A stretch of DNA of 64,000 nucleotides. It comes from Spirochaetales bacterium. GTDB lineage: Bacteria > Spirochaetota > Spirochaetia > Sphaerochaetales > Sphaerochaetaceae. The DNA is taken from assembly GCA_022788185.1 (NCBI GenBank), contig JALEVV010000017.1, forward strand, positions 1 to 64,000, read 5' to 3'. Of this stretch, positions 37,840 through 47,943 are shown in pieces. A program made the translations under genes and the position numbers. The stretch's first letter is position 1, and every line of letters begins with the position of its first letter. Below the pieces are notes generated by a model, which was given only the letters and a program-made list of their open reading frames with translations, made no database searches and had not been told where the DNA came from.

Positions 37840-38664
37840 ATGTTAATTGACAATCTTAAGGAAAGCGCGGCTTTCATCCGCTCCCGTATCGGAGATGACA
37901 TTCCCGAAATCGCCATCGTGCTCGGCTCCGGCCTCGGAGACCTGGCCGAGCAGCTCTCCGATCCCGTGTACATCCCGTACTCTGAGATTCCCCACTTCCC
38001 GGTATCAACGGTGCCGGGACACAAGGGCAGACTCGCAGTCGGTAAGCTTGAAGGCAGAAAGGTTCTGTGCATGCAGGGACGCTTCCACTACTATGAGGGC
38101 TGGACACTCCAGCAGTGCGTCTATCCCATCCAGACCTTCAGGGTACTCGGAATCTGGAATCTCATGCTCACCAATGCCGCAGGCTGTGTGAACACCTCCT
38201 GGCAGCCCGGAGACCTCATGGTCATCACCGATCACATCAAGCTCATGGGCGATTCACCGATGAGAGGTGCCAACTGTGATGAGCTCGGTCCCAGATTCTT
38301 CGACATGAGCCATGTCTATGACAGGGAGCTGCAGAAGACAGCCCATCAGGCTGCCGCAAAGCAGGGCTTCTCCCTCAGGGAAGGCATCTACATGCTCTTC
38401 GGCGGCCCCCAGTTCGAGACCCCGGCCGAAGTGAGGCTTGCCCGTGCCCTCGGCGCAGATGCAGTCGGCATGTCCACTGTCCCCGAAGCGATCGCGGCCA
38501 GTCAGATGTCCATGAAGGTGCTCGGTATCTCATGTCTCACCAACATGGGTGCTGGCATCCTTGATCAGCCACTGAACCATGAGGAAGTCCTGGAAACAGG
38601 TGAAAGGGTTAAGAACCGCTTCCAGGCTCTCGTAAGGGAGATAATCTCAAAGTGGCCGCTGTAA
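37840..38664 (+). CDS. punA: Purine nucleoside phosphorylase
   Basis: VLGSGLGDLAEQL, GRFHYYEGW, LTNAAGCVN, GPQFETPAEVRLARALGADAVGMSTVPE, NMGAGI. Confidence 0.95.
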   Translation: MLIDNLKESAAFIRSRIGDDIPEIAIVLGSGLGDLAEQLSDPVYIPYSEIPHFPVSTVPGHKGRLAVGKLEGRKVLCMQGRFHYYEGWTLQQCVYPIQTFRVLGIWNLMLTNAAGCVNTSWQPGDLMVITDHIKLMGDSPMRGANCDELGPRFFDMSHVYDRELQKTAHQAAAKQGFSLREGIYMLFGGPQFETPAEVRLARALGADAVGMSTVPEAIAASQMSMKVLGISCLTNMGAGILDQPLNHEEVLETGERVKNRFQALVREIISKWPL

Positions 38665-39074
38665 GCGACATAATCATGCGTCATGACCTCTCTCCCCTCC
38701 CCGGGGAAGGAGGTTATTTTCGTTTTATCGACACCTTCGGGGAAAACTCGGGGTGCATCTACTATCTCATCACCCGGGATACCTTCTCCTCGCTCCACAG
38801 ACTCACCGATGATGAGATGTGGTTCTTTCTCGAAGGAGGGGAGGCGGAGCAGCTCATCATCCATCCTGACGGAAGGGAGGAAGTGCGAAGGCTCTCTGCT
38901 TCCTGCCGCAGCTCCCTGGTTAAGGCTGAGTGCTGGCAGGGAACGAAGCTGAGAAGCGGTGAATATGCACTCTTTTCCACAGTCATGTCACCGCGCTACC
39001 GGGATGATATGTACTCCTCCCCGTCAGCTGATGTTATCGATGCCCACCCGGCAGCAAAGGAGTTCCTGCCATGA
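38652..39074 (+). CDS. Cupin-fold (DUF985-like) protein
   Basis: RFIDTFGENSGCIYYLITRDTFSSLHRLTDDEMWFFLEGG. Confidence 0.7.
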   Translation: MAAVSDIIMRHDLSPLPGEGGYFRFIDTFGENSGCIYYLITRDTFSSLHRLTDDEMWFFLEGGEAEQLIIHPDGREEVRRLSASCRSSLVKAECWQGTKLRSGEYALFSTVMSPRYRDDMYSSPSADVIDAHPAAKEFLP

Positions 39075-39739
39075 AAAGCGTTCTCATCACAGGGGCATAC
39101 TCACCCCTTGGACGGGCGATATGCACTCAGTTCCTCTCTGCCGGATACAATGTATACGGCACGACGACCAATCCGGAAAACCACGATGATGAAATCACGA
39201 CACTGGTTGTGGACATCACAAGGGAAGCTGAAACGGAGAAGGCCCTTTCAACCATTTCCGAGCTCGATGTGCTCGTGAACAATGCGGGCATCTTCACCAG
39301 TGCAGCTCCCGGGGAGCTGACTCTGGAGGACTTTGAGAGCGTGTTTGCCGTGAACCTCAGGGGGCTTTTCCTCGTTACCAGAAAGCTGCTGCCGCTGCTT
39401 GAGAAGAGCGATGGCTCGATCGTGAACATCTCTTCAATGAACAGCCTCCATCCGGGCTTCGGAGGCACCGCCCACTACGATGCCTCAAAGGGAGCGGTCT
39501 CTGCATACACCAGATCCCTTGCCAGGGAAACGGGGCTCAGGGTAAATGCGCTTGCCCCCGGCCTGATATCCAGAAAGGCCTTGGAGGGAAGCGACCTGGA
39601 AAGACACTGGAAGGATCATACTGTCTGTCCTGAGATGATGAATACCGAAGAGCTTGCCCGAACCGTCCTCTTCCTGGCTGAGTCGACGGGTATTTACGGT
39701 CAGACATTGCTTCAGGATAACGGATATTGTCTTTACTAA
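39071..39739 (+). CDS. SDR-family oxidoreductase
   Basis: LITGAYSPLGRAI, LVNNAGIF, NISSMNS, YDASKGAV. Confidence 0.9.
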   Translation: MKSVLITGAYSPLGRAICTQFLSAGYNVYGTTTNPENHDDEITTLVVDITREAETEKALSTISELDVLVNNAGIFTSAAPGELTLEDFESVFAVNLRGLFLVTRKLLPLLEKSDGSIVNISSMNSLHPGFGGTAHYDASKGAVSAYTRSLARETGLRVNALAPGLISRKALEGSDLERHWKDHTVCPEMMNTEELARTVLFLAESTGIYGQTLLQDNGYCLY

Positions 39740-39769
39740 GCGGAAAGGGTGCATTTATAATTAAGAGTC

Positions 39770-40465
39770 ATGAAGATTCTGTGCGTGGCTGATGAGACCG
39801 ACTCTCTTGTATATAGCTCTGTCGTGAAGAGCATATACGGTGACTGCGACTTCGTCATAAGCGCAGGAGACCTCCCTTTGAGATACTACGACTACATCAT
39901 GACCATCCTGGGCAAGGATCTTTACTACGTCTACGGCAACCACAATCTGGAACAGTTCCGTGAGAGGATGCTGAAGGAAGACATATACTCCCAGATGGGA
40001 CAGCGTACAAACCTCATACCACATTCCGGCGGTGACCTCGTTGACGGTAAGTGCATTTACGATAAGAAAAGGGATCTCATAATAATGGGTCTGGGCGGCT
40101 CCATGCTCTACAACTACGGAATGAGCCAGTACTCCGAAAAACAGATGCTTTGGAGGATAAGAAAGCTCATTCCCAGACTTCTTTACAACAAAAAACGTTA
40201 CGGAAGGTATGTGGACATCCTCATCACCCATGCACCCGTTGCCGGAATGGGCGACGGCGTTGATATCTGCCATAAGGGTTTTGAGTGCTTTAAGTGGTTC
40301 ATTGAACGTTATTCACCCAGGTATCTGCTGCACGGACATGTGCACCTGTTTGACGAGAATGCAAACAGAATGTATAAATACGGAGATACCACGATAATCA
40401 ACATCTACAAGAGTTTCATCATAGATGATCCTGCTCTCGGGAGGAGCGATGTCAGAAAACCTTAA
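39770..40465 (+). CDS. Metallophosphoesterase
   Basis: CVADETDS, SAGDLPL, VYGNHN, LITHAP, LLHGHVH. Confidence 0.88.
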   Translation: MKILCVADETDSLVYSSVVKSIYGDCDFVISAGDLPLRYYDYIMTILGKDLYYVYGNHNLEQFRERMLKEDIYSQMGQRTNLIPHSGGDLVDGKCIYDKKRDLIIMGLGGSMLYNYGMSQYSEKQMLWRIRKLIPRLLYNKKRYGRYVDILITHAPVAGMGDGVDICHKGFECFKWFIERYSPRYLLHGHVHLFDENANRMYKYGDTTIINIYKSFIIDDPALGRSDVRKP

Positions 40466-41354
40466 TTCCAATCAGGCGATGGAGGACTTCAGCCGAGCAA
40501 AGAGAAGGGCCCGCTTCAACTCCTTCTTCAATACGCTCCAGTGGAAGAATTCCGATCTCCTTTCCCTCTATGAGGTGACGAAAATCATCAAGCCCAGGAA
40601 AGAGACTTACCTGGGAATGCAGACGATCCCTGTGGATAAAATCATAGGTTCGGAAGGACGCTACCGGGACTTCTCCTCAGCCTTCTTCCCCAAGAAGGAG
40701 ATGCTGAAGAGCCGCTGGACCAGTATCGACATGGCAAGGCTTGAGGATGTCATCCTGCCCCCGATCTCAGTCTACTCCCTGGGCGGAAACTACTTCGTGC
40801 GCGACGGAAACCACAGGGTGTCGGTCGCCAAGAGCATGGGAGTCGAGTTCATAGATGCCGAGGTCGTTGAGCTGGACAGCCAGATCGAGCTTGAACCGGG
40901 CATGACGCTGAAGCAGATAAAGGCCCGTGCGGTGGAGTATGAGAGGAAGATGTTCATGAATCAGTACAATCCCACATACCTGCCCATGGATGAGATCCGT
41001 TTCACGGCACCGGGCTCATACCCTGAGATGGTAAACCACATCCTGGTTCACAAGTACTACATCAATCAGAACAGGGAAGGTGAGATTTCCTTCGAGGAAG
41101 CCGCGAAGAGCTGGTATGAGAATGTCTACAAGCCCATCATCAGTGAGGTCAGGAAGGACAAGGTGCTTTCCAACTTCCCCGGTGAGACGGAAGGCGACAT
41201 GTACATGTGGCTTGTGAGGAAGTGGGATGAGAAGAAGCGCATGAAGCACGATGCCAGCATAGAGGAAACTGTCTCTGAGGCGAAAAAAGAGACGGCCCGC
41301 GGCCGCCTCGGAAGATATTTCAGAAAGCTTGCTGATTTCTTCAGACGCTCATAG
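40449..41354 (+). CDS. ParB-like-nuclease-fold / DUF4032-like protein
   Basis: IPVDKIIGSEGRYRDF, ISVYSLGGNYFVRDGNHRVSVAKSMG. Confidence 0.7.
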   Translation: MSENLNSNQAMEDFSRAKRRARFNSFFNTLQWKNSDLLSLYEVTKIIKPRKETYLGMQTIPVDKIIGSEGRYRDFSSAFFPKKEMLKSRWTSIDMARLEDVILPPISVYSLGGNYFVRDGNHRVSVAKSMGVEFIDAEVVELDSQIELEPGMTLKQIKARAVEYERKMFMNQYNPTYLPMDEIRFTAPGSYPEMVNHILVHKYYINQNREGEISFEEAAKSWYENVYKPIISEVRKDKVLSNFPGETEGDMYMWLVRKWDEKKRMKHDASIEETVSEAKKETARGRLGRYFRKLADFFRRS

Positions 41355-41930
41355 ATAGCTCAGTATTCCTTCCACATACTTGTCAATGACATCACCGAGT
41401 TTGTCGCTCGGTCTTATTCCCTTGTCCCGTCCCTCAAGGTGGACTATTCCCGCCACGGGCTGGTTTGAAAGCCTGACCTCCGGATGCACTCCGTAGGGAA
41501 TGTGCAGCAGGGACATGTTCTGTGCCCAGTAAAGCATTGAGTCGAGGGCGTGAGAGCCTTCGCAGATCGAGTGGGCGCAGCTGGTGAAGCAGCCGAATAG
41601 TCTTCCGACCAGTCTCCGCTCCTCACACATATCATAGGTGCTGTCCAGAAAGGCCTTCATCTCCGCGGTCATGCCGCCGAAGCGGGTAGGTGCTCCGAGT
41701 ATTATCATATCGGCCTTTTCCAGTGTTTCCTCGTTTGCAACCGAGAGATCGAGTATATCCTCAAGATACTGATTCACGCTGTCATTCTCTGCCGCCAGGA
41801 TGTGAAGGTCGGGATCCTCGACCCTGTAGAGCCTTGCATCTATTCCCGATTCCTTAAGCCTGTCCTGCAGGTATGAGGCAATGATGTAAATGTTACCGCT
41901 GACTGAATGGATTATTATGTTGCATCTCAT
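41349..41930 (-). CDS. Flavodoxin-like / NAD(P)H:quinone oxidoreductase (WrbA-like)
   Basis: ADMIILGAPTRFGGMTAEMKAFLDST. Confidence 0.75.
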   Translation of the reverse strand: MRCNIIIHSVSGNIYIIASYLQDRLKESGIDARLYRVEDPDLHILAAENDSVNQYLEDILDLSVANEETLEKADMIILGAPTRFGGMTAEMKAFLDSTYDMCEERRLVGRLFGCFTSCAHSICEGSHALDSMLYWAQNMSLLHIPYGVHPEVRLSNQPVAGIVHLEGRDKGIRPSDKLGDVIDKYVEGILSYL

Positions 41931-41986
41931 ATGAAGTGCTCCTTTCAGTCATTATAACCCAACAGTACGGGCCGCTGTTATATTTT

Positions 41987-42763
41987 TCAGCACCAGGCGC
42001 TGTATAGCCCATCCCTGGAATCGACATAAATCCTCTGACCGTAAACCTCACTCAGCAGGGTTTCAGTAAGAATCTCCTCCTTCGGGCCGTCAGCAAAGAT
42101 GCATCCGTCCTTCATGACGATGATGCGGTCGATTTCGGGAATGATTTCGGCAAGCTCATGGGTTACCAGTAATATCGTCTTACCCTCTGTCGCATATGCC
42201 GATATGGTGCGCCTCAGATCGCTTCTGGAGGGAAAGTCCAGGGCGTTTGATGCCTCATCGAGGAGCATGAGCGGAGGATCTGTGATGGCGGCCCTTGCCA
42301 GGAGCGCACGGGAGCGCTCCCCTGAGGAAAGGGTGTTCATGGCCTTGTCCCTGAGATGCCAGATGCCGACCCTTCTTAGCTCCGCAGAGCATCTTTCCTT
42401 ATCGTCCTCACTCACCACATGGTGAAAGTCCAGCCCGATGGCGGCATAGAGCCCGGAGAGGACGATGTCGAAGACTGTATACTTCGTATTCGTGTACCAG
42501 CTGAGGGTGTGGTTCACGATACCGATCTTCTTCTTAAGCTGTTCCACCCGCCACCTCTCCTCTCCGAAGAGGGCAAGGCAGTAGTCGTCGGTGCGGAGAG
42601 GATAGGTATTTCTGGCAATTACGTTGATGAGGGTGGACTTACCTGCTCCGTTGGGGCCGATGATGGCAATCTTCTCACCTTCGGCCACAGTGAGCGAGAC
42701 GTCCTTCAGGATGTACTCCCCATCCCTCCTTACCGATGCATGTCTTAATTCTATTACGTTCAT
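41987..42763 (-). CDS. ABC transporter ATP-binding protein (YlmA/ModF-like)
   Basis: GPNGAGKSTLINVIA, LSSGERSRALLARAAITDPPLMLLDEA. Confidence 0.88.
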   Translation of the reverse strand: MNVIELRHASVRRDGEYILKDVSLTVAEGEKIAIIGPNGAGKSTLINVIARNTYPLRTDDYCLALFGEERWRVEQLKKKIGIVNHTLSWYTNTKYTVFDIVLSGLYAAIGLDFHHVVSEDDKERCSAELRRVGIWHLRDKAMNTLSSGERSRALLARAAITDPPLMLLDEASNALDFPSRSDLRRTISAYATEGKTILLVTHELAEIIPEIDRIIVMKDGCIFADGPKEEILTETLLSEVYGQRIYVDSRDGLYSAWC

Positions 42764-42771
42764 CTTTTCTC

Positions 42772-42799
42772 AAAAAAAGATGGCAGGGTTCCTGCCATC
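42772..42799 (-). terminator. Rho-independent terminator of the gntR-like gene
   Basis: GATGGCAGG-GTT-CCTGCCATC with a + strand A-run. Confidence 0.75.
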
Positions 42800-42822
42800 G
42801 TATCAGGTGTTGTGATGTCAGC

Positions 42823-43560
42823 TCACTGCTTAACGAGATAAGCGGAGTCGAACTGATGCTTGATGTTATTGGTCTGTACCAGCGTGAGGGCAACCACCAG
42901 GTCCGTCTGTCCTTCCTTGAGGGCATCGATAAGGTAGTGGTACTCCCTGAGCTTCTTCTTCAGGTCTTCCTCACTGTCGGTCAGCCGCTCGAAGATGGAG
43001 TTGAGCTGGGGTGAGAGGTTGTTGTAGATGCTCTTGAACACGATGTTGGTGTTGGAGTTTACGATTGAGAAGTGGAAGTTGAAGTCTAGCTGGGTGAACT
43101 GCTTCATGGCGTTTTCCCTGTCCTCGCTGATCAGGAGCTGCTCCATCCTGCTGACTATGCTCTCCAGATACTTGACCGTCGTGAGTCTTTCAGGTCTGCG
43201 TGAAAGCTCCCTTGCCGCTGATACTTCAAGGGTGATGTGTACTTCAAGCAGGTCGGAGAGGAGCCTTGTGTCCTGATTTGCCTGGGAGAACATGGTGAGG
43301 GAGAGGGATTCCACGAACCTGTCGAGGTTGTTGGACTTGACGACGGCCCTCTTTCCCTGACTGACCTCAATAAGACCTTTGGCTTCAAGCGCCTTGAAGG
43401 CTTCCCTTAAGGACCTTGAGGAGGCATTGAACTGCTCTGCCAGTTCCTTCTGACTGGGCAGGAGCTCTCCCTGCCTATATTCATTGGCCAGAATGGCTTT
43501 TTCCAGTGCATTTGCTATATTGTTGGATTTTGATCCGCCGAGGATATTTCCTGTATACAT
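42823..43560 (-). CDS. GntR-family regulator (FCD/FadR-like)
   Basis: IANALEKAILANEYRQGELLPSQKELAEQFNASSRSLREAFKALEAKGLIEV. Confidence 0.9.
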   Translation of the reverse strand: MYTGNILGGSKSNNIANALEKAILANEYRQGELLPSQKELAEQFNASSRSLREAFKALEAKGLIEVSQGKRAVVKSNNLDRFVESLSLTMFSQANQDTRLLSDLLEVHITLEVSAARELSRRPERLTTVKYLESIVSRMEQLLISEDRENAMKQFTQLDFNFHFSIVNSNTNIVFKSIYNNLSPQLNSIFERLTDSEEDLKKKLREYHYLIDALKEGQTDLVVALTLVQTNNIKHQFDSAYLVKQ

Positions 43561-43614
43561 TGAACACTCCTCAATATATGTCAATCCTATCATAAAATAG
43601 GCTGAAATGACAAC

Positions 43615-43636
43615 TTTTGTATCATGCGATAAAAAA
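43615..43636. promoter_or_regulatory. Operator-like inverted repeat upstream of gntR
   Basis: TTTTGTATC-ATGC-GATAAAAAA (8 of 9 arm positions complementary). Confidence 0.4.
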
Positions 43637-43689
43637 ATGAAAATAATTCTTCCATTATTGTGAAATCCATGTGATAATTTTCATCGAGG

Positions 43690-43789
43690 AATTTAGAAGG
43701 GATCCTGAAAAGGTTCTCTTCGCAGTATCCCGTTAATTCGGGATCAAGGAGGTTGCCACTAGTGTACTGAGTATCTAGTGGTTTTTTTT
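43690..43789 (+). ncRNA. Candidate stand-alone small RNA / cis element with alternative stems and terminator
   Basis: GGGAT...ATCCC versus ATCCCG-TTAATT-CGGGAT are mutually exclusive; ends CCACTAG...CTAGTGG T8 at 43756-43789; no gene starts immediately downstream. Confidence 0.45.
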
Positions 43790-44150
43790 ATGCTCTCAGG
43801 AAACCATTTATTCCTTAACAGCCGGAATAATCACAATGGTGTGTCTTCAGAATGATTGTTTGTATAAAAGAAACGGAGGTTTGTACTTTTCCGTGATAAC
43901 GGAAATATGACAATTAAAAATCAAAGACATGTCAGTGCCGGAGCTGCTGAAAATCCAAAAGACTGAAAGAAGGGCGTGATGGGAAACACTCCGAAAAGGA
44001 AGGATTGTATACCCATATGCTGCATGCGGAATGTCTGATATCATTCTCCCGGAGCAGCCTTATCCATTTAAAAATCCGAATAATGGCATTTTCGGTTTGT
44101 ATTATTCATGCACTTTGATGTTATCATCATAGATATAAGGAAGATTAATC

Positions 44151-44786
44151 ATGAGAATCGCATTGGTAATGGAGAACAGCCAGGCAGACAAGAATCCTCT
44201 CGTCCTGGAGTGTCTTACGGAAGTCGCGGCCAAGTACGGTCACGAAGTCGTCAACTATGGTATGTACTCATCAAAGGATGAGTGCCAGATCACATATGTG
44301 AAGGCAGGTCTGCTTTCCTCAGTCCTCCTGAATTCAGGCGCCGCTGACTTCATCGTCACGGGCTGCGGTACAGGTGAAGGTGCAATGCTTGCCCTCAACA
44401 GCTTCCCCGCAACTCTCTGCGGCCATGTCGTCGATCCTGAGGATGCATATCTCTTCATGCAGATCAATGACGGAAACGCAATCGCAATTCCCTATGCCAA
44501 GGGCATGGGCTGGGGTGCGGAGCTCAGGCTCAAGAACATCTTCGAGCAGCTCTTCGTCGCTCCGGGCGGCGGCGGATATCCCAAAGACAGGGTAGTCCCC
44601 GAGCAGAGAAACAAGAAGATCCTTGATCAGGTGAAGACAGTCACCCACACGGATATCTGTTACATCGTGAAGAACCTTGATCAGGATTTCGTGAAGGAGA
44701 CCTTCTCCGGTGAGCACTTCAAAGAGTATTTCTCAAGGGATGCAAAGGACGGAGAGCTTAAGGATCTTGTTCTTTCCCTCTGCTAA
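44151..44786 (+). CDS. RpiB/LacA/LacB-family sugar isomerase
   Basis: MRIALVMENSQADKNPLVLECL..., DFIVTGCGTGEGAMLALNSFP; 211 aa. Confidence 0.8.
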   Translation: MRIALVMENSQADKNPLVLECLTEVAAKYGHEVVNYGMYSSKDECQITYVKAGLLSSVLLNSGAADFIVTGCGTGEGAMLALNSFPATLCGHVVDPEDAYLFMQINDGNAIAIPYAKGMGWGAELRLKNIFEQLFVAPGGGGYPKDRVVPEQRNKKILDQVKTVTHTDICYIVKNLDQDFVKETFSGEHFKEYFSRDAKDGELKDLVLSLC

Positions 44787-45898
44787 AGGCTGAGTGCGGA
44801 AAGCAGTCTCTCGTGGTAGAAGAAGCGGTCAAGTGCAATGATGCCGCAGCCGGAGAGGCTGCTTTTCTCTTTAAGTGAGGATACGTAGACAGGTGTTTCC
44901 CTCAGCCTGGCGGGTAGGTACTTCGTGAAGGTATCGATCACCATTGTCAGATACTTATCCTCAAGCCCTGCAAGACCTCCCGTGATGATGAATCCCCTGG
45001 CGGAGGTCATGAAAAGGGCATAGGCCAGAGCCTTTCCCAATGCTTTTGCGGCGGCACTCAGCAGTTCATCAATGTCCTCGCCGTCCTTCAGGAGCTGTCT
45101 CACGCTCCTGTCCTTTCCGCATAGACTTCTTATTCCCCAGCCGGAGGCAACTGTCTCAAGACAGCCTATCGCTCCGCAGTGGCAGAGGTTCTGCTCCGTG
45201 ACGGGAAGATGGGCAAAGAGCGGGTTTGCCACAATACGGTCATTCATGATGAGGGCAGAGGATATGTGCTCTCCCCAGGAAACCACCATCATCCTGTCCG
45301 CATCGCCCTCAAAACAGCTTCGCTCCGCCTCTGCGGAGGCTTCGGTGGAGTTCACGGCAATGACGGGGAAGGGATAGTCCGAAAAGAGCTTTGTCACGTC
45401 CGTACCGGTCAGGAAGGGATGGAATGCTTCCCCGATCGTGTTTTCATGGATTGCGGCATTTATGCTCACGGCCATGCCCCTGGGCCTGGACCCGGAGATC
45501 TTTATCATCTTCGCGATCACGGAAGTGAACTTCTCCTTAAGCATTTCAGGTGATGTGATCTCCGCCATCGGGTAGCGCTCGCTCCTGAGCTGGCGTCCCT
45601 CCCCGTTGAAGAGGGATAGGGAAAATGTGTATGTAGAGATGTCGGCACCCAGGACGGTAACCGCATCAGGACAGAGGAAGAGCGTGGTGCCGGGGCGTCC
45701 GGTGGCGTTCTTTTCCTTCTCCCCCTCGCTGACCACACCTTCATCGATGAAGGCCTGAATGATTTCACTCATTGAGACCTTGTTGAGCGAAAGTCTTGCG
45801 GAGAGCGCGGCCCTGGTGAGGCCCGGCTCCGATCTGAGGGCATTGAGAACCCTGAATCTGTTTATCTCTCTTGCATTGTCAGGACGTGAGAATTCCAT
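44783..45898 (-). CDS. ROK-family (NagC/XylR-like) regulator
   Basis: N-terminal HTH (NRFRVLNALRSEPGLTRAALSARLSLNKVSMSEI) plus ROK domain. Confidence 0.85.
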   Translation of the reverse strand: MEFSRPDNAREINRFRVLNALRSEPGLTRAALSARLSLNKVSMSEIIQAFIDEGVVSEGEKEKNATGRPGTTLFLCPDAVTVLGADISTYTFSLSLFNGEGRQLRSERYPMAEITSPEMLKEKFTSVIAKMIKISGSRPRGMAVSINAAIHENTIGEAFHPFLTGTDVTKLFSDYPFPVIAVNSTEASAEAERSCFEGDADRMMVVSWGEHISSALIMNDRIVANPLFAHLPVTEQNLCHCGAIGCLETVASGWGIRSLCGKDRSVRQLLKDGEDIDELLSAAAKALGKALAYALFMTSARGFIITGGLAGLEDKYLTMVIDTFTKYLPARLRETPVYVSSLKEKSSLSGCGIIALDRFFYHERLLSALSL

Positions 45899-45999
45899 GA
45901 AAAAAATGATAAAGAAAAACAGCCATCCTTACAATCTTGCCGAAAGAGTCTATTGTTATTATCTTATTTCGCAGTAAAAATCATTAGAGGTGAGAAAAA

Positions 46000-47874
46000 A
46001 TGTCCAAAAAACAGTTCAAGACTGAAGTGAGCGATCTTCTCAACCTGATCATTCACTCACTCTATTCCAATAAGGAGATCTTCTTAAGAGAGCTTATCAG
46101 CAACGCATCCGATGCCATCGATAAGCTTAAGTACCTGTCCCTGGTCGACGGTCCTCTCAAGGGTTTCAGCTTCGATCCCGTGATCGACATTACCTTTGAC
46201 AGCGAGGCAAAGACCCTGACCATTAAGGATAACGGTATCGGCATGGATGAGAAGGATCTCAATGACAACCTTGGTACCATCGCCTCCTCGGGCACAAAGA
46301 AGTTCCTGGCCAACCTTACTGATGATGACAAAAAGGATTCCAACCTCATCGGTCAGTTCGGCGTAGGCTTCTACGCAGCATTCATGGTTGCCTCAAAGGT
46401 TGAGGTAATAAGCAGAAAGGCCGGATGTGATGAAGCATTCCGCTGGGAGAGCGAAGGAAAGAGCAGCTATTCCGTTGAGCCTTCCGAAAGGGACGGTCAG
46501 GGCACTACCATCATCCTTCATCTCAACGAGGAAGGTGAGGAGTATGCAGGCCGCTACCGCCTTGAGAGTCTCATAAAGAAGTATTCTGACCACGTCGCAT
46601 ATCCGATCTATCTCGAGTATGACCAGGAGAGCTACACTGACGAGAAGGACAGTGAGGGCAACCCCATTAAGAAAACCGAGCATAAGAGGGAACAGATCAA
46701 CAGCGCATCTGCCCTCTGGAGAAGGAACAAGAGCGATATCAAGGATGAGGAGTACAAGGAGTTCTACAAGAACAACTGCTTCGACAGTGAGGATCCGCTC
46801 TTCTACCTCCACACCCATGCTGAGGGTGCGACTGAGTACACCACGCTCTTCTTCATCCCGGCAAAGGCTCCCTTCGACATGAACTATGCCGATTACAGGA
46901 GCGGCGTCAAGCTCTACGTCAAGCGTGTTTACATCACGGATGATGACAAGGAGCTCCTGCCCACATACCTCAGATTCGTCCGCGGTGTCATCGACAGTGA
47001 GGATCTTCCCCTCAACGTCTCCCGTGAGATCCTGCAGGAGAACAGGATCATGTCCGCGATCAGGAACGGCTCAGTCAAGAAGCTCCTTTCCGAGTTCAAG
47101 AAGATCAGCGAGAACAATCCTGAGCTCTATGACAAGTTCATCAGGGAGTACAACAGACCCCTTAAGGAAGGTCTCTATTCAGACTATGCCAACAGGGACA
47201 CTCTCCTTGAACTTGTGAGATACAAGTCCAACGAGGTTGAGGGCTTTACTTCCCTCAAGGCTTACAAGGAGAGGATGAAGGAAGGTCAGAAGGCCATCTA
47301 CTACATCACCGGAGGTAAGGAGAGCATCCTCCGCAACAGCCCCCTGCTTGCATCGTATAAGAAGAAGGGCTATGAGGTCCTCATCATGGATGACGACATC
47401 GATGAAATCGTCATCTCCATGGTAGGTGAGTATCAGGAGCTGCCTTTGAAGGCCATCAACAAGTCAGGTGCCATGGATGACATTAAGGAAGAGAAGAGCG
47501 AAGAGGAGAAGAAGAATGATACTTCCCTCGTCGAGCGCTTCAAGGCTCTTCTCGGTGACAGGGTCAAGGATGTTGTCGCCTCCGACCGTCTTGTCGACAC
47601 ACCCGCAGTCATTGTCATGGACGAAAACGATCCTTCATGGCAGATGCAGCGCCTGATGAAGCAGATGGGACAGGGTGCGGACATGCCTGAGGTCAAGCCC
47701 ATCTTCGAGATCAATCCCGAAAGTGAGCTCGTGAAGAAGGCTGAAGGCCTCGATGATGAGAGTGCAAAAAAGCTTGCTTCCGTACTTCTCGACGGTGCAT
47801 ACCTTGCAGAAGGCATCATGCCTACAGATCCTGCCGCTTACACCAGAAACGTGGCAGAGCTGCTTTCAAAATAA
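46000..47874 (+). CDS. htpG: Hsp90 chaperone HtpG
   Basis: LLNLIIHSLYSNKEIFLRELISNASDAIDKLKYLSL, DNGIGM, GQFGVGFYAAFMVA. Confidence 0.98.
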   Translation: MSKKQFKTEVSDLLNLIIHSLYSNKEIFLRELISNASDAIDKLKYLSLVDGPLKGFSFDPVIDITFDSEAKTLTIKDNGIGMDEKDLNDNLGTIASSGTKKFLANLTDDDKKDSNLIGQFGVGFYAAFMVASKVEVISRKAGCDEAFRWESEGKSSYSVEPSERDGQGTTIILHLNEEGEEYAGRYRLESLIKKYSDHVAYPIYLEYDQESYTDEKDSEGNPIKKTEHKREQINSASALWRRNKSDIKDEEYKEFYKNNCFDSEDPLFYLHTHAEGATEYTTLFFIPAKAPFDMNYADYRSGVKLYVKRVYITDDDKELLPTYLRFVRGVIDSEDLPLNVSREILQENRIMSAIRNGSVKKLLSEFKKISENNPELYDKFIREYNRPLKEGLYSDYANRDTLLELVRYKSNEVEGFTSLKAYKERMKEGQKAIYYITGGKESILRNSPLLASYKKKGYEVLIMDDDIDEIVISMVGEYQELPLKAINKSGAMDDIKEEKSEEEKKNDTSLVERFKALLGDRVKDVVASDRLVDTPAVIVMDENDPSWQMQRLMKQMGQGADMPEVKPIFEINPESELVKKAEGLDDESAKKLASVLLDGAYLAEGIMPTDPAAYTRNVAELLSK

Positions 47875-47943
47875 TCTGAATTAAAATAACTGCGGCAGAG
47901 AGGACAGAACCTCTCTGCTGTCGTTTATGGAGGGGAACAAACA

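Noticed and set aside
43847-44044. Minus-strand 65-aa ORF in the 43.6-44.15 kb gap
   Set aside because: No RBS or recognisable motif; the gap is better treated as non-coding.
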